From contig JAGVSM010003565.1 of the NCBI GenBank assembly GCA_022494885.1, forward strand, positions 248,001 through 312,000: a DNA stretch of 64,000 nt, read 5' to 3'. Positions 31,325-40,060 of this stretch are shown one piece after another. Position numbers and translations under genes: made by a program. Source of the stretch: Micrasema longulum. Lineage: Eukaryota; Arthropoda; Insecta; Trichoptera; Brachycentridae. The stretch's first letter is position 1, and every line of letters starts with the position of its first letter. The notes under the pieces were generated by a model. That model made no database searches. It was not told the DNA's origin and was given only the letters and a program-made list of their open reading frames with translations.

Positions 31325-31640
31325 GGTGAGCACATCGTTTGTGAAGCACTGCGTACGCTTCTACAATAGAATACCCGACAATGTCCTAATTATGATGGAC
31401 AATAAATTCAAAACTTTTATAAAAGGCGTACTTCTAAAAAGGCCTTTTATGGACTAAATGAGTACATTAAAGATAGCAGTATATGGAACTGAAAATATTG
31501 TTTTATTTGTGTTAATTTTTTTTATTTTTAGAATGCGTATTTATTTATTGAAAATTGATTTTATATTTGTGTTATTTCGTTTATTTATATATATACATAT
31601 ATTGATTTTCATTGAAGAAATAAAAAAAATAAAAAAAGTT
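31325..31640 (+). mobile_element. LINE C-terminal fragment
   Basis: Plus strand: SFVKHCVRFYNRIPDNVLIM, MDNKFKTFIKGVLLKRPF, M, D, stop near 31456. This F-x-FYN-x-IP...NKFK...K-LL-K pattern ends a LINE ORF2. An AT-rich 3' UTR runs to GAAATAAAAAAAATAAAAAA near 31638. Confidence 0.75.
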
Positions 31641-31644
31641 TCGT

Positions 31645-31734
31645 ATCACACTGTCGGCCTCCCGGTCTAATGGTTAGGACGTTTGCCTACATACAAGAGG
31701 TCTCGGGTTCGATTCCTGACGTGCTAGACATGTT
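31645..31734 (+). mobile_element. tRNA-derived SINE head, family S1
   Basis: GGTCTAATGGTTAGGACG (A box) and GGGTTCGATTCCTGAC (B box) with tRNA-like spacing; the acceptor stem does not close. It abuts a family A arm at 31735. Not a functional tRNA. Confidence 0.7.
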
Positions 31735-31884
31735 TTGAGTATGTTTAAATGCTTGCAGACTGGCTGGATTCCCATAATCCCTTCTCAAAAATGTTTTCCC
31801 TCTCTGTTGCAACAAATTTAGATCTGAATAACTCCCCGGGGAGGAAATCCAGCCTGTCTATAAGCATTTGGACATACTCAAAAC
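31735..31884 (+). mobile_element. Minimal family A foldback
   Basis: Only arms and a short centre remain: GTTTTGAGTATG...GGCTGGATTCCC on the left, and GGAAATCCAGCC...CATACTCAAAACATTGT on the right, about 48-bp arms. The central AAGTGGCCACTT body is deleted. Confidence 0.75.
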
Positions 31885-32321
31885 ATTGTCCAATAATTAT
31901 TATTTAAGTAGGGAAAACTGTTTTTAAAAAAGACAATAATATTAAAATATTATATTATCTGGACTTTTTTGGTTTAAGTTTACAACAATTTAAACGAGCA
32001 CTAAATAACCGGTCCAGATCTTGTCTTGATGTCCCTTATGTTTGTCAATGCTTCTTTTCTTTTTTTTAATGTTTTAAAATATTGTTTTATTATAAAATTT
32101 AAACCCTATAAATTGTATGAATGGACAATGTCCGTTAAAAAATAAATAATTATTATAAAATATATTTTCTTAATTTACAAGCACAGTTATGTCGATTTTT
32201 TTTGTAAAATGTGTGAGTCTGTGTTTGTTTATTTCTAAATATTTTTTTATCATCGGGACATCGATTTATTGTATTTTTTAAAAATAGTTTTCCCTACTTA
32301 AATAATAATTATTGGACAATG
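31884..32321. mobile_element. 438-bp element with 54-bp inverted repeats
   Basis: Left CATTGTCCAATAATTATTAT (31884) and right ATAATAATTATTGGACAATG (to 32321) pair over 54 bp with few mismatches. Inside, LDFFGLSLQQFKRALNNR then a stop, and AATAAATAATTATT, look like the end of a LINE ORF2 and its tail (about 31960-32150). The element therefore either captured or was hit by a LINE 3' fragment. Confidence 0.7.
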
Positions 32322-32384
32322 CAATCCACTCTAAGTTTAGCGTGCCGTGTGGATTTCAACGATACGAGTGAAATGGGCCTATCG

Positions 32385-32485
32385 ACAAACAAACAAACAA
32401 ACAAACAAACAAACAAACAAACAAACAAACAATCACGCCTTTTCCCTGTAGGGGTAGGCTGAGAGGATAGAAAAGAAGAAGTCCA
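32385..32485 (-). mobile_element. RTE-type LINE 3' terminus with (TTTG)n tail
   Basis: Minus strand ends YPYRGKG (frame broken) then GATTG and a TTTG run covering 32385-32431, about 12 units. The same YPYGE end plus GTTTGTTTG is at 7.47 and 27.13 kb. The long run probably reflects expansion of the element's own tail. Confidence 0.75.
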
Positions 32486-32719
32486 AAAGAAGTTTCTGAG
32501 ATCTCTACGTGAAAGAGTGCAGGTATTATCCTTGGCTCTACTCGACCAAATTTCTCCAGGGTATGCCTGGCTACAACAGTTTTGTGACTAGAAGGAATGT
32601 GTATTTGACTACACATGTTTAACGATTGTTGCGCCATATGATCATGAGGCTATGATGATTATTGGTTCGTTTGTTTCCGATAATTACCTAAGATAGCGTC
32701 AGCAAAGATTGTTTCATAT
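32486..32719. other. Unassigned
   Basis: Holds a continuation of the 93-codon minus-strand ORF (32356-32637) without recognisable features. No partner repeat. Confidence 0.35.
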
Positions 32720-32960
32720 TCCGGTATACAGGACTAACCTTCCGATGGTTATGCGTGTTGGAAGGGCTACCGCTATGCTGAACAAAATCGCTCTGGATTT
32801 TAATCTGTTCGATGTATTCGAAGGGGTTTTCCGGAGCAGGATTCTCCTACTACTTTGACATGAATCTCTTTCATGTATTTTTTTCTTTTTATAATATGTA
32901 TGTCTTGAATTTATATTTTTGATGCGTATGTTAAAATAAATCAATTTTACATTTAAATAA
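32720..32960 (+). mobile_element. LINE C-terminal fragment
   Basis: Plus strand: YRTNLPMVMRVGRATAMLNK, LDFNLFDVFEGVFRSRILLL then stop near 32858. RTN...LN...D-F...FR-x-I is the usual LINE ORF2 end. The tail TTAAAATAAATC and TTTAAATAAATAAATT follows. Confidence 0.6.
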
Positions 32961-32989
32961 ATAAATTTAAATTGAAATTGAAAAATTTA

Positions 32990-33715
32990 AATAGAACGGC
33001 ACATCACTCTGTATTTGCAACGATCGATTTGTATCTGGAACGATCGCTATTTGAGTGAGACAACCGGAAGTGTTACTAAAATGTTTTTCCCTACAATTTT
33101 TCATGCCTATGATTTCAGAAAAATGCAAAATGCTGGCTACGAGCTCACCCAGATGCTTACGGGTCATGGTGGCTTCATGAGCTACCTGCATCGCTTCAAG
33201 CTCTCAGAGATCGACAGCTGCCCATGCGACGATGAAACTCCTCAAGATGTCCCTCACCTGTTGATGCATTGCCCCTTTTTCAGCTTTCAAAGACAACAGC
33301 TGGAGGCGCGATGCAGAGGCCTGGGTGAGGATCTATGCGACATCCCATCGGTGATAGGTAATAAAGAACTCACACGAGAGGTAGTATCATACATGATAAA
33401 TATAGCGCAGGAAATTGGTAAAATAAACCAAAGTAGGGAACAAAATGCCGAACACTCCTCTAGTGGAACGGAAGGCCTGTTGACTACTGCCAACAGGCCG
33501 GCTTCTCCTGAAGAGTTTTAAGTGGTTTCCTCTCCACGTGAGCAAATGCTGAGAAGTTCCTGATTAGCCCACATTAATATAACCCTCCTGATCCCAATAG
33601 TTTAGACAAATTTTAAGATATTTAATAGCAGAAAAATCCACTTTTTGAAATATAAACCTTGTATATTATAAGCAAGGTAAATAATAAAGCAACTCCCATA
33701 TAAAAAAAAAAAAAA
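32990..33715 (+). mobile_element. R1-like LINE, C-terminal ORF segment and 3' UTR
   Basis: An open frame from about 33015 to the stop at 33519-33521 (168 codons from its first Met) is the longest uninterrupted plus-strand frame after the Penelope ORF. It reads ELTQMLTGHGGFMSYLHRF, then C-P-C ... PQDVPHLLMHCPFF, a zinc-knuckle-like C-x-C...H...C typical of the post-RT tail of R1-like LINEs. The tail end (SREQNAEHSSSGTEG, ANRPASPEEF) is low complexity. The 3' UTR has AATAAAG near 33683 and a poly(A) at about 33701-33714. The RT domain is missing, so it is truncated. Confidence 0.8.
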
Positions 33716-33718
33716 CTC

Positions 33719-33721
<3 letters not shown>

Positions 33722-33754
<33 letters not shown>

Positions 33755-33920
33755 TTGCACCACAACAGGCCAGAAGGCCCAATTACAGTGGTGAATTACA
33801 TCACAGAACACCCAGGCTTGAGAAAAATCACATTTAATTTTTTATGTTCTCACCGGGAATCGAACCCGGAACCTTCCGTCTGTGAGTCAAGCGTCTAGAC
33901 CACTACACCACGGAGGCCGC
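33722..33920 (-). mobile_element. tRNA-derived SINE, family S5, copy 1
   Basis: Minus strand: GCCTCCGTGGTGTAGTGGTC (A box), GGGTTCGATTCCCGGTGAG (B box), then a body with TCAAGCCTGGGTGTTCTGTG and GGGCCTTCTGGCCTG, and a poly(A) tail seen as T at 33723-33749. It is almost identical to 54316-54500 on the plus strand. The head is well preserved, so insertion was fairly recent. Confidence 0.9.
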
Positions 33921-33984
33921 CGACAGACTTCATACAGACTTCGCTTCCTCTGCACTTATACTTTGCCTTGTTTTTCTCAGTCTT

Positions 33985-34110
33985 CCTTGTTTTTGGCATC
34001 AGTTAATCCCCTTTGGCCGCTATTTCGCTGTCCATTCGCTCTACTCGTCCAAACCAACGCAGCGCTCCTTTTAATTTGTCGATAATGCTAGTCTCTTTCT
34101 TACATAATGC
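33985..34110 (-). mobile_element. RTE-type LINE fragment
   Basis: Minus strand: ETSIIDKLKGALRWFGRVER, MDSEIAAKGIN. This matches the SSIIDKLKKGYLRWFGHVEQMDDDR region of the 4.5-kb copy. Short and out of frame at its ends. Confidence 0.8.
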
Positions 34111-34118
34111 TTATAATA

Positions 34119-34922
34119 TTAAATCTTGTGTGGCTATGATGTCACACTAGTCTACATACGATACAAGACTTGTCATATCTCTATTGTTTTTCTTAATGAT
34201 GAAGTTGTATTTGCATTTAGTTGTATCTTCAAATGGTCATTTTTACATCGGATTTAGAAAGTATAGTTTGTATAAATATGCTGCATTTTAATACAAAAAT
34301 GAATGTGACGCCAATACAGCAATAAATCTGTACAAGAGAGAGCACGAAAATAGACTTCATGACAATAAAGACAGAGACGCTGTTCTGTGGCTGGTGTCTG
34401 TGTGAAAGAGAGTCAGTCGGTTATTGGCAGCGAGCAGGGGTGCACGCGCGTAAGATGACCGGCGTATTCATGATTTTAATTTATTTTGCACAGCTAAATT
34501 ATATTTTAATTTTTATAAATAACGAAAAGGGGATTATTAAACAGCATGTCTCTACGTTTTTTTTTTCAAATGTCTGAATTCCAGAATTAGTCGGCTTCGT
34601 GGCGTAGTGGTCAGCGCGTTTGCTTACTATGCGAGAGGTCTTAGATTCGATTCCCGACATTGTTAATTCGAAATATATATTTAAAAAGTGTTTTTCACAC
34701 TAGAATATTTCATAGTCCCTGGGCTTCATTTTACCCATATGTAACAAAAAACGACCAAGATACGCTGCGATTGGTGAACCAATCCAGTGCCTAATGCACC
34801 GTAAGGTGTGTAAAGGGAATGATGATGATGAATTACTGAAAATTCCATATTTGGCTCGTGGTAACACAATTTTACACCACCGCGTGCAAAGGAATTTTTT
34901 ACCACAGCCTTTAAGGAGTTAA
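34119..34922 (-). mobile_element. TTAA-flanked MITE, family B, reverse copy with SINE inside
   Basis: Bounded by TTAA at 34119-34122 and 34919-34922. Ends (minus strand) are CTCCTTAAAGGCTGTGG and CCACACAAGAT. The body repeats GAGAGAGCACGAAAATAGA, GACAATAAAGACAGAGACGC and others. The SINE 34588-34835 lies within. Confidence 0.75.
34588..34835 (+). mobile_element. tRNA-derived SINE, family S2, copy 2
   Basis: Head CTTCGTGGCGTAGTGGTCAG and TTAGATTCGATTCCCGAC, body AATATTTCATAGTCCCTGG and CCAAGATACGCTGCGATTGG, end (GATGAT)n. Same family as 13322-13580; inserted into the family B MITE. Confidence 0.85.
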
Positions 34923-35089
34923 ACAGAAATGTAGATCATGTGAACTGCCGTCAGATGGCATTATTAGTTTAAAACACATTTAAAAAATCACATCCATTCT
35001 TTATATCATGTACCCTTTATTTTGTGTGTTAACTTACTGTTAGAAAGCCAATTTCTCTTTCCTAACAACTTATACTTTGTAATTTTCAG

Positions 35090-35172
35090 CATGTCAAATT
35101 TCTGCCGACGATGTGCAAACAACATTTTTCATTTTATATCAGTCTAATGATGCAACGAACACAGCAAAACTG
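35090..35172 (+). CDS. Possible host-gene exon
   Basis: TTTCTCTTTCCTAAC...TTTGTAATTTTCAG is a good acceptor ending at 35089. The open frame after it reads CQISADDVQTTFFILYQSND, then ATNTAKL, with a possible donor G|GTAAAA at 35172/35173; unspliced, the frame runs on to a stop at 35227-35229. The phrase with S-x-DDV-TTFF-LYQ-ND reminds me of the start of the lipase domain in insect pancreatic-lipase-like or phospholipase A1-like proteins, but that is from memory and weak. It could also be a pseudogene exon. Confidence 0.35.
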
Positions 35173-35229
35173 GTAAAAACCAATCCATGTCGATGTCATT
35201 TTTATTTCCCTATAAACCCGTGTCAATAA

Positions 35230-35755
35230 ATTCCTAATGGGTTCAGTCCGGCATTCCCGGAATCGCTAAGTCAAGACTCGAGTAGTTTTATTTTGTGATT
35301 CTTTTACTTGTCGCTAGGTGGCACCTTGTATACACCGCGGAGACCGGATAACAGGTTTGAGTCTCGGCTAGCGACTGTACGAAACACTAATGGATACATG
35401 GATGCTGTGATATTTACTTATGTTGATATGTGGTGAGACATATCATATATTATGTACAAATCTGAAACGCCATGGATATTGGAATATTGGGATTTGATTA
35501 CGAGTCTTAATCTGAAGAGCTCACATACAAAGTGGGAACACTAACGTGGGATTTATCGTATGTAACGTAAAAAATGAGAGACATATCGTCGGCTTAACTT
35601 GTAAAATTCGTAGGTAAAAATACTTTTTACAGGGAGAGTAAAAATACTTTTTACTTCAGTAGCGATTACCCTAGCGCCTACCTCAGAACAGGTATTATAC
35701 CTATAGCCCTTAAAATATTGCTTGATTAGAATAACAGCTGTCAAACAAATTTCAT
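35230..35755. other. No recognised gene; GC-richer patch
   Basis: Contains CTTGTCGCTAGGTGGCACC at about 35308-35326, which resembles the CTCF-type core AGGTGGC; one isolated match proves nothing. Two tandem copies of AAAAATACTTTTTAC lie near 35616-35655. Confidence 0.35.
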
Positions 35756-35990
35756 TAGTGATGGGAAATTACTGATCACTGAACAAATCGATTTAATCAG
35801 TTATTTCATGCAATCATGAAACTCTGTTTCCGAAAATTGATATAAAAAACGCAAAAACAAGCCTATTATAGTGTTTTTGACACAATTATTCACCAAAAAA
35901 TCAGACATTTATACTTTTTTCATGAACAACATCAAATGAATTATTTTTTTATTCGATTAATTTACATTGATCAATTTGTCCCATCTCTAA
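35756..35990. mobile_element. hAT-like MITE
   Basis: Ends TAGTGATGGGAAATT (35756) and AATTTGTCCCATCTCTA (to 35990) are inverted, followed inward by TGATCA on both sides and CGATT elements. The TAG-G-GATGGG end is typical of hAT elements. I cannot see a clean 8-bp duplication (AATTTCAT versus ACGCTTTT), so it is old or rearranged. Confidence 0.6.
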
Positions 35991-36298
35991 CGCTTTTGCT
36001 AAATGATGTTACCTTCTAAGAACGTCATTAATAATTAGGTTTATTTAAGTTTTTTTTAGTTTTAAAGCTGATTGTATATGTTAATGTTGATTTATGTTTC
36101 AAGCATTGTATTAAAAAAATAAATTAACACGCCAGATCCAAATAATTTTTCGTGTGTCAATATAAATAACTCCTTTGACGTTACTACAAAGTTATGTCGT
36201 CACTTTTTCTGACAACTGTCATTCTAATCATGTTACATTTTAAGAACTATAGTGAGGAAATACAGTGTCTTATATGTTTGCTTAAAATTATATTATAA

Positions 36299-36850
36299 GA
36301 GAATATCTACCGACAAACAAAGACACTTCCTTTCAAGGTAATGCCACTGCATGACATAACCAATACTATTTTAAATATTATCAACTTTTCTGCTCACTCA
36401 AATTTAAAACACACATTTGGTCATAATATTCATAATTACAATACGCGTTATTCAAGGAATCTACATGTGTCTAAGTTTCGCCCAACAAAGTTTGGCAGTA
36501 GGTCCTTGGAAAATATTGGCCATTCCGAATATAATAAACTGCCTGATGAGCTAAGTCACGAAAAACTTAATAAAAAATCCAGAAGTGTGGCAATTAAAAA
36601 AAAAATCTTAAATCTTTATTAAAGTGATAATTATTAATGTAGTTTATATAAGATGGTGTTTTATGTTTCTTATACAATAATGTTTTCTTTTTATTTCGGA
36701 TGTATTAATTTGTATGATATTATGCATTGTCAAAAAAATGATTTTTTTTATGTACGGTCCCAAATGAGTTTTTAATAACTCCTGGGAGTATAATATGTAA
36801 TTTTTGTATTAAATGTTTTATTAATATTAAAAAAATAAAAAAAAATAAAT
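36299..36850 (+). mobile_element. Jockey/CR1-like LINE, second copy of the 7.6-kb family
   Basis: Plus strand: LPFKVMPLHDITNTILNIIN, FSAHSNLKHTFGHNIHNYNT, RYSRNLHVSKFRPTKFGSRS, LENIGHSEYNKLPDEL. It matches the last part of 7908-8639, and the 3' UTR (CCCAAATGAGTTTT, ACTCCTGGGAGTATAATAT) matches 7620-7700 reversed. The poly(A) is at about 36829-36849. Truncated at its 5' end. Confidence 0.9.
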
Positions 36851-36854
36851 ATCA

Positions 36855-37620
36855 TCATTCCATGTCCGCTCCCTAGTTCGAGCATATGGTGTCTACGAAG
36901 ATCCTTCAGGCATCTCTGTCGGCAGTCAGCCTTTGTTCGTCCTCCTAAGTCAGGTTCGCGTCCCGATGAACAGTCAGCAGCGGACCTCCAGGACGTCGAG
37001 AACCAGGGCCTCGATTATGAACGGCTATCTTCATCGGTATATAGTGAGACGGTTTGAACTAATATCGATATTTATATACGAAAGGGTGTATATCTGTATA
37101 AAAATTTACAGTATCTTCGTCGGTAACCGGTTATTGAACATATTTAGAAAAAAAAGGGAACATATTATATTTTTCATACAGAAAACTTAATTTTAGTTTG
37201 TAGATGAAATTGAGGATAAATTTTAACTTCTCATCAGTATATATACCCTGGTACCTTGTAAAATAGGCAAGAGTGGTTAAGGCTCTCAGGAGGCATCCGC
37301 AGTGCGTATTGCCGTATTGCCTCCGCTTGCTGATTAATGACAGTTATCACCGGAGTTTGCTGCGTTCGTTCTCTTTTTAATTCATTCGCACAAAGTCAAA
37401 CCACCGCACCCCCGAGATTCTTTTGATACACCTTTTCTCAAAACTCAGTATTCCGCTGTTTTGAGCGCTAGTGAGGTGCCACGATTCGCATCCATAGAGG
37501 AGAAAAGGTGTTATGCAGGGGTTATAAAGGCGGCATTTGGTTTTCACTGAGAAAATATCCGATCTCCATACAGATTTAATACTGTTGGATGTGGCGCCGA
37601 AAATAAAGTAACACTTTACG
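36855..37620 (-). mobile_element. LINE post-RT fragment interrupted by family E
   Basis: Minus strand from 37620: DIFSVKTKCRLYNPCITPFL, LYGCESWHLTSAQNSG, ILSFEKRCIKRISGVRWFDF, stop, frameshift, then RRQY-GH-LRMPPESLNH-like text to 37252. After the family E insertion (37003-37251) the end resumes with TADRDA, RIFVDTIC. The LYGCE-W-L...F-RCIKRI-GVRW order marks the C-terminal region of a LINE ORF2. Multiple breaks; dead. Confidence 0.8.
37003..37251 (+). mobile_element. Repeat family E, copy 2
   Basis: CCAGGGCCTCGATTATGAAC at the left and ATACCCTGG at the right; the interior matches 11215-11480 and 61305-61554. Inserted inside a LINE relic, so it was mobile after that LINE. Confidence 0.85.
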
Positions 37621-37664
37621 AATAATTGTGGGTATACAAGTTATACACACATAAATATTACCAT

Positions 37665-37995
37665 ATTACAACAGAGATGAAGAACATTTTAGAGAAAACA
37701 ATATGGAAGTATAGGCATCTACAAGGCTTATAACCTGTCATTGGCTGGTTTAAGTGGCCACTTTAGAGACTGTGTAACATTCACCACTCTGAAAGGTTTC
37801 AGCTCTGTTACTCAATAAATGTCAACAGATGGAAGAGTAGAAGACAGGTGGATGTTTAAACATAGGCAGAATGGTACCTCTAAATACATAGGCTTCTAAA
37901 TTCTCTTCAAAAAAATATTTCCGTCTCGGTTACAACAAATTTAGATTTAATAACTCCCTAGGAAGGAAATCCAGTCTGCAAACATTTTGACATAA
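37665..37995 (+). repeat. Repeat family A, rearranged copy
   Basis: The first part is reversed (TTATAACCTGTCATTGGCTG, AAGTGGCCACTT, GTGTAACATTCACCA) and from about 37795 it is forward (GGTTTCAGCTCTGTTACTC, CAACAGATGGAAGAG, AGGAAATCCAGTCTGC). It has the same head-to-head layout as 30286-30960. Confidence 0.75.
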
Positions 37996-38128
37996 TTTTT
38001 TTTTAAAAATTAAAAAGTTTATTTAAAAAAAACTAGATTAATTTATAATACATAGGCATATATATATCCATATCATCCATAAATCTTCTAATCATCCTTT
38101 ATCACATAAACACTCTGCTTTCCATTCT

Positions 38129-38791
38129 ATGATACATCGGCTTACTTCAATACCACTAAATAAAAATAATTTTGACTTAGAATTAAATACTATAAAGAGT
38201 ATTGCTTTCAATAATGGCTATGAACTAAATTTAATTGACAATATTTTGAATAAAAAACTTAAATTAAACTATAGGAAAAAATACTTATACAGTTCCCAAA
38301 ATATTTCCAATAAAAATGAGAACTGGCGTAGAATTTTGTACATTAATTCATTTTCCAATAATACAGCACAAATTTTACATGACAATATTAGGCCAGTTTT
38401 TTATACTAATAATAACATAGGTAAAATATTAACAAATTGTAAAGATAAGGATGATAAATTAAATCATTTGGGAATTTATAAATTAAATTGTTTAAATTGC
38501 CCAAATTTCTGTATTGGAAAAACTTCAAGTAAATTTAAAGTTAGAATCAAAGAACATATAAGATGTCTAAGTAATAATAATTTTTCAGAATTCGCAAATC
38601 ATCTTATATCCAAAAACCATGAATTTAATCAAGAAACGCGTATAGAAATTTTGCATGTCAATAAAAATGGTTTTCGTTTAGATAATTTAGAACGATTAGA
38701 AATTAGTAAAGACATTAATCAAAAACTTCAAATAATATATAATCAATTAAATTTAACTTCGAGTCCTCTTTTAAAACCATTCCCGTTATGA
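38129..38791 (+). CDS. GIY-YIG endonuclease domain of a Penelope-like element
   Basis: 220 codons from its first Met, uninterrupted. SMIHRLTSIPL marks the end of the RT thumb/linker. GIYKLNC starts at residue 115, followed by a C-x2-C pair (121/124), then NFCIGKT (126-132) in place of the usual YIG, the catalytic-type Arg in RIKEH (139-143), histidines in ANHLISKNH (158, 164), and the conserved Glu in NLERLE near 189. This is the layout of Penelope endonucleases, which nick target DNA for retrotransposition. The Tyr-to-Cys change in the second motif could weaken activity. The start is arbitrary because the gene is 5'-truncated. Codon usage is strongly AT-biased. Confidence 0.85.
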   Translation: MIHRLTSIPLNKNNFDLELNTIKSIAFNNGYELNLIDNILNKKLKLNYRKKYLYSSQNISNKNENWRRILYINSFSNNTAQILHDNIRPVFYTNNNIGKILTNCKDKDDKLNHLGIYKLNCLNCPNFCIGKTSSKFKVRIKEHIRCLSNNNFSEFANHLISKNHEFNQETRIEILHVNKNGFRLDNLERLEISKDINQKLQIIYNQLNLTSSPLLKPFPL

Positions 38792-38896
38792 TTTATTGTA
38801 TCTTCTTTCTCTCTCTTTCTTTCAATTTTCTGTCTCTTTCATACAATATTTTATTATATAAATAGCAACGCGTGTAATTATGAGTTAGTTAAATTC

Positions 38897-38928
38897 CTGA
38901 CGAGGAGGTAGTTACCTCGAAACCGGTC
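38897..38928 (+). ncRNA. Hammerhead-ribozyme-like motif, copy 2
   Basis: CTGACGA (38897-38903), G, a GAGGT-AGTT-ACCTC hairpin (38905-38918), GAAA (38919-38922), then CCGGTC (38923-38928). Compared with copy 1 at 28.18 kb, the stem II loop and the extra base differ while every core base is kept. TTC before the core can pair with GAA after the cleavage site to begin stem I. Known hammerheads in Penelope-like elements share this minimal stem III plan. Confidence 0.55.
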
Positions 38929-39089
38929 GAAGTGTACTTAAAAAAATTAAGTGGTTTATACAAATTTATAAACAAATAAGTGTAAAATGTCATACCACAA
39001 AGTGATTTTTTTTTTTGCTAACAATAATATATACATATCTATGTATTTATATTCACCAAATACATTACATACACATATTCTGTTTCTGT

Positions 39090-39610
39090 ACAAGGACAGC
39101 ACAGCATGTGTTAAGGTGAATGGGTCATTCACATGGTGGTTTAAAATTTCTAAAGGAGTCAAAAAGAAAAGTGTAATGTCTCCATAATCGTTTAACATAT
39201 ACATCGATAAATGTAAGAAAAAACTGACAGATTTAAGAATGGGAGCTAAAATAAGTGGTATAACTGTTAACTGTCTTCTGTATGCTGATGATGCCGTGAT
39301 TCTTGCTAGCAGCAAAGAAGACCTGCAATTTTTGGTAACAAAAGTCTACGATGTATGCAAGAAAAGCAATTTGCTTATGAATGTTGATAAATCGAAAGTG
39401 ATGGTTTTTGAAAGGGATGAAAATATAAGTAAATGTGAGATCAGTGTGAACGAAGATATTCTGAATCTTGTAGAAGCATTTTCGTATCTGGGATGTATGT
39501 TTACCAGGGATGGAAAGACCGAGAAATATATTGAAAGGAGGGCGACTGCCGGGAACAGGGTAAACGGTGCTCTAAAATCTACTTTGGCAAACAAATGTTT
39601 ATCACTTTTG
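39090..39610 (+). mobile_element. RTE-type LINE, RT core with YADD
   Basis: Plus strand: CVKVNGSFTWWFKISKGVKK, SVMSP, a stop in place of the expected Trp, SFNIYIDKCKKKLTDLRMGA, CLLYADDAVILASSKEDLQF, KSKVMVFERDEN, FSYLGCMFTRDGKTEKYIE, RVNGALKSTLANKCLS. The catalytic YADD is at residues 15-18 of the 39239-39652 frame. It is the only RTE copy in the window that keeps the RT catalytic centre. It is truncated on both sides, with one stop codon. Confidence 0.92.
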
Positions 39611-39730
39611 TATTTATCTACTTCAATTTATTTAAGAGAACTGGATTTTTAGAGGCATTAATCATCCCATCAGCGAGTTTAATTATCCCTTGACTCCTAG
39701 AATTAACATTATAATATTTTTTTTTTTTTT

Positions 39731-40060
39731 TTGGGATTTTTACATCTATTACATAAAAAAAGTAGAAATATATTATCAATACTAGAGCCAATTAAAAAAT
39801 CCACTGTAAATCTAATAATACATAGTAAAAAAGAAAACAGTTTACGTAATTGTATGTGTGTAACGTTTGTATTCATGTGTGTGAATGTGTGAATGAATGT
39901 TTGTATGTGTGAATAAATGAGGGAGAGGGTGCGTGTGTGTGGGTGCGTAAGTATGAAAAATAAATAAATTTAGAACTTGTAATTATATTGAAAAGGGTAC
40001 AGGAAAGAGCTCGGTAAGATGTGTGTTTATTTTTTTAAAAAGTAGATACCTACTTTCGAA
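39731..40060 (+). repeat. Repeat family D, copy 1
   Basis: TTGGGATTTTTACATCTATT, GAGCCAATTAAAAAATCCAC, a TG-rich run (GAATGTGTGAATGAATG), GAGGGTGCGTGTGTGTGGG, and TATTGAAAAGGGTACAGG. The same order is seen at 59.2/59.9, 61.2/62.2 and, reversed, 44.6 kb. Confidence 0.75.

Larger units (their letters stand above)
38042..38995 (+). mobile_element. Penelope-like element, endonuclease half and 3' tail
   Basis: A 5'-truncated Penelope-like retroelement. The open frame starts right after a stop at 38039-38041 and includes the RT-endonuclease linker (SSNHPLSHKHSAFHSMIHRL), the GIY-YIG domain, and ends at 38791. Behind it lies a 200-bp non-coding tail with a hammerhead-like motif, duplicated at 28096-28320. 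The RT domain is absent. It abuts family A on the left and an RTE fragment on the right. Confidence 0.85.

Noticed and set aside
35308..35326. CTCF-type insulator site
   Set aside because: A single short motif match (CTAGGTGGCACC) is expected by chance in 64 kb.
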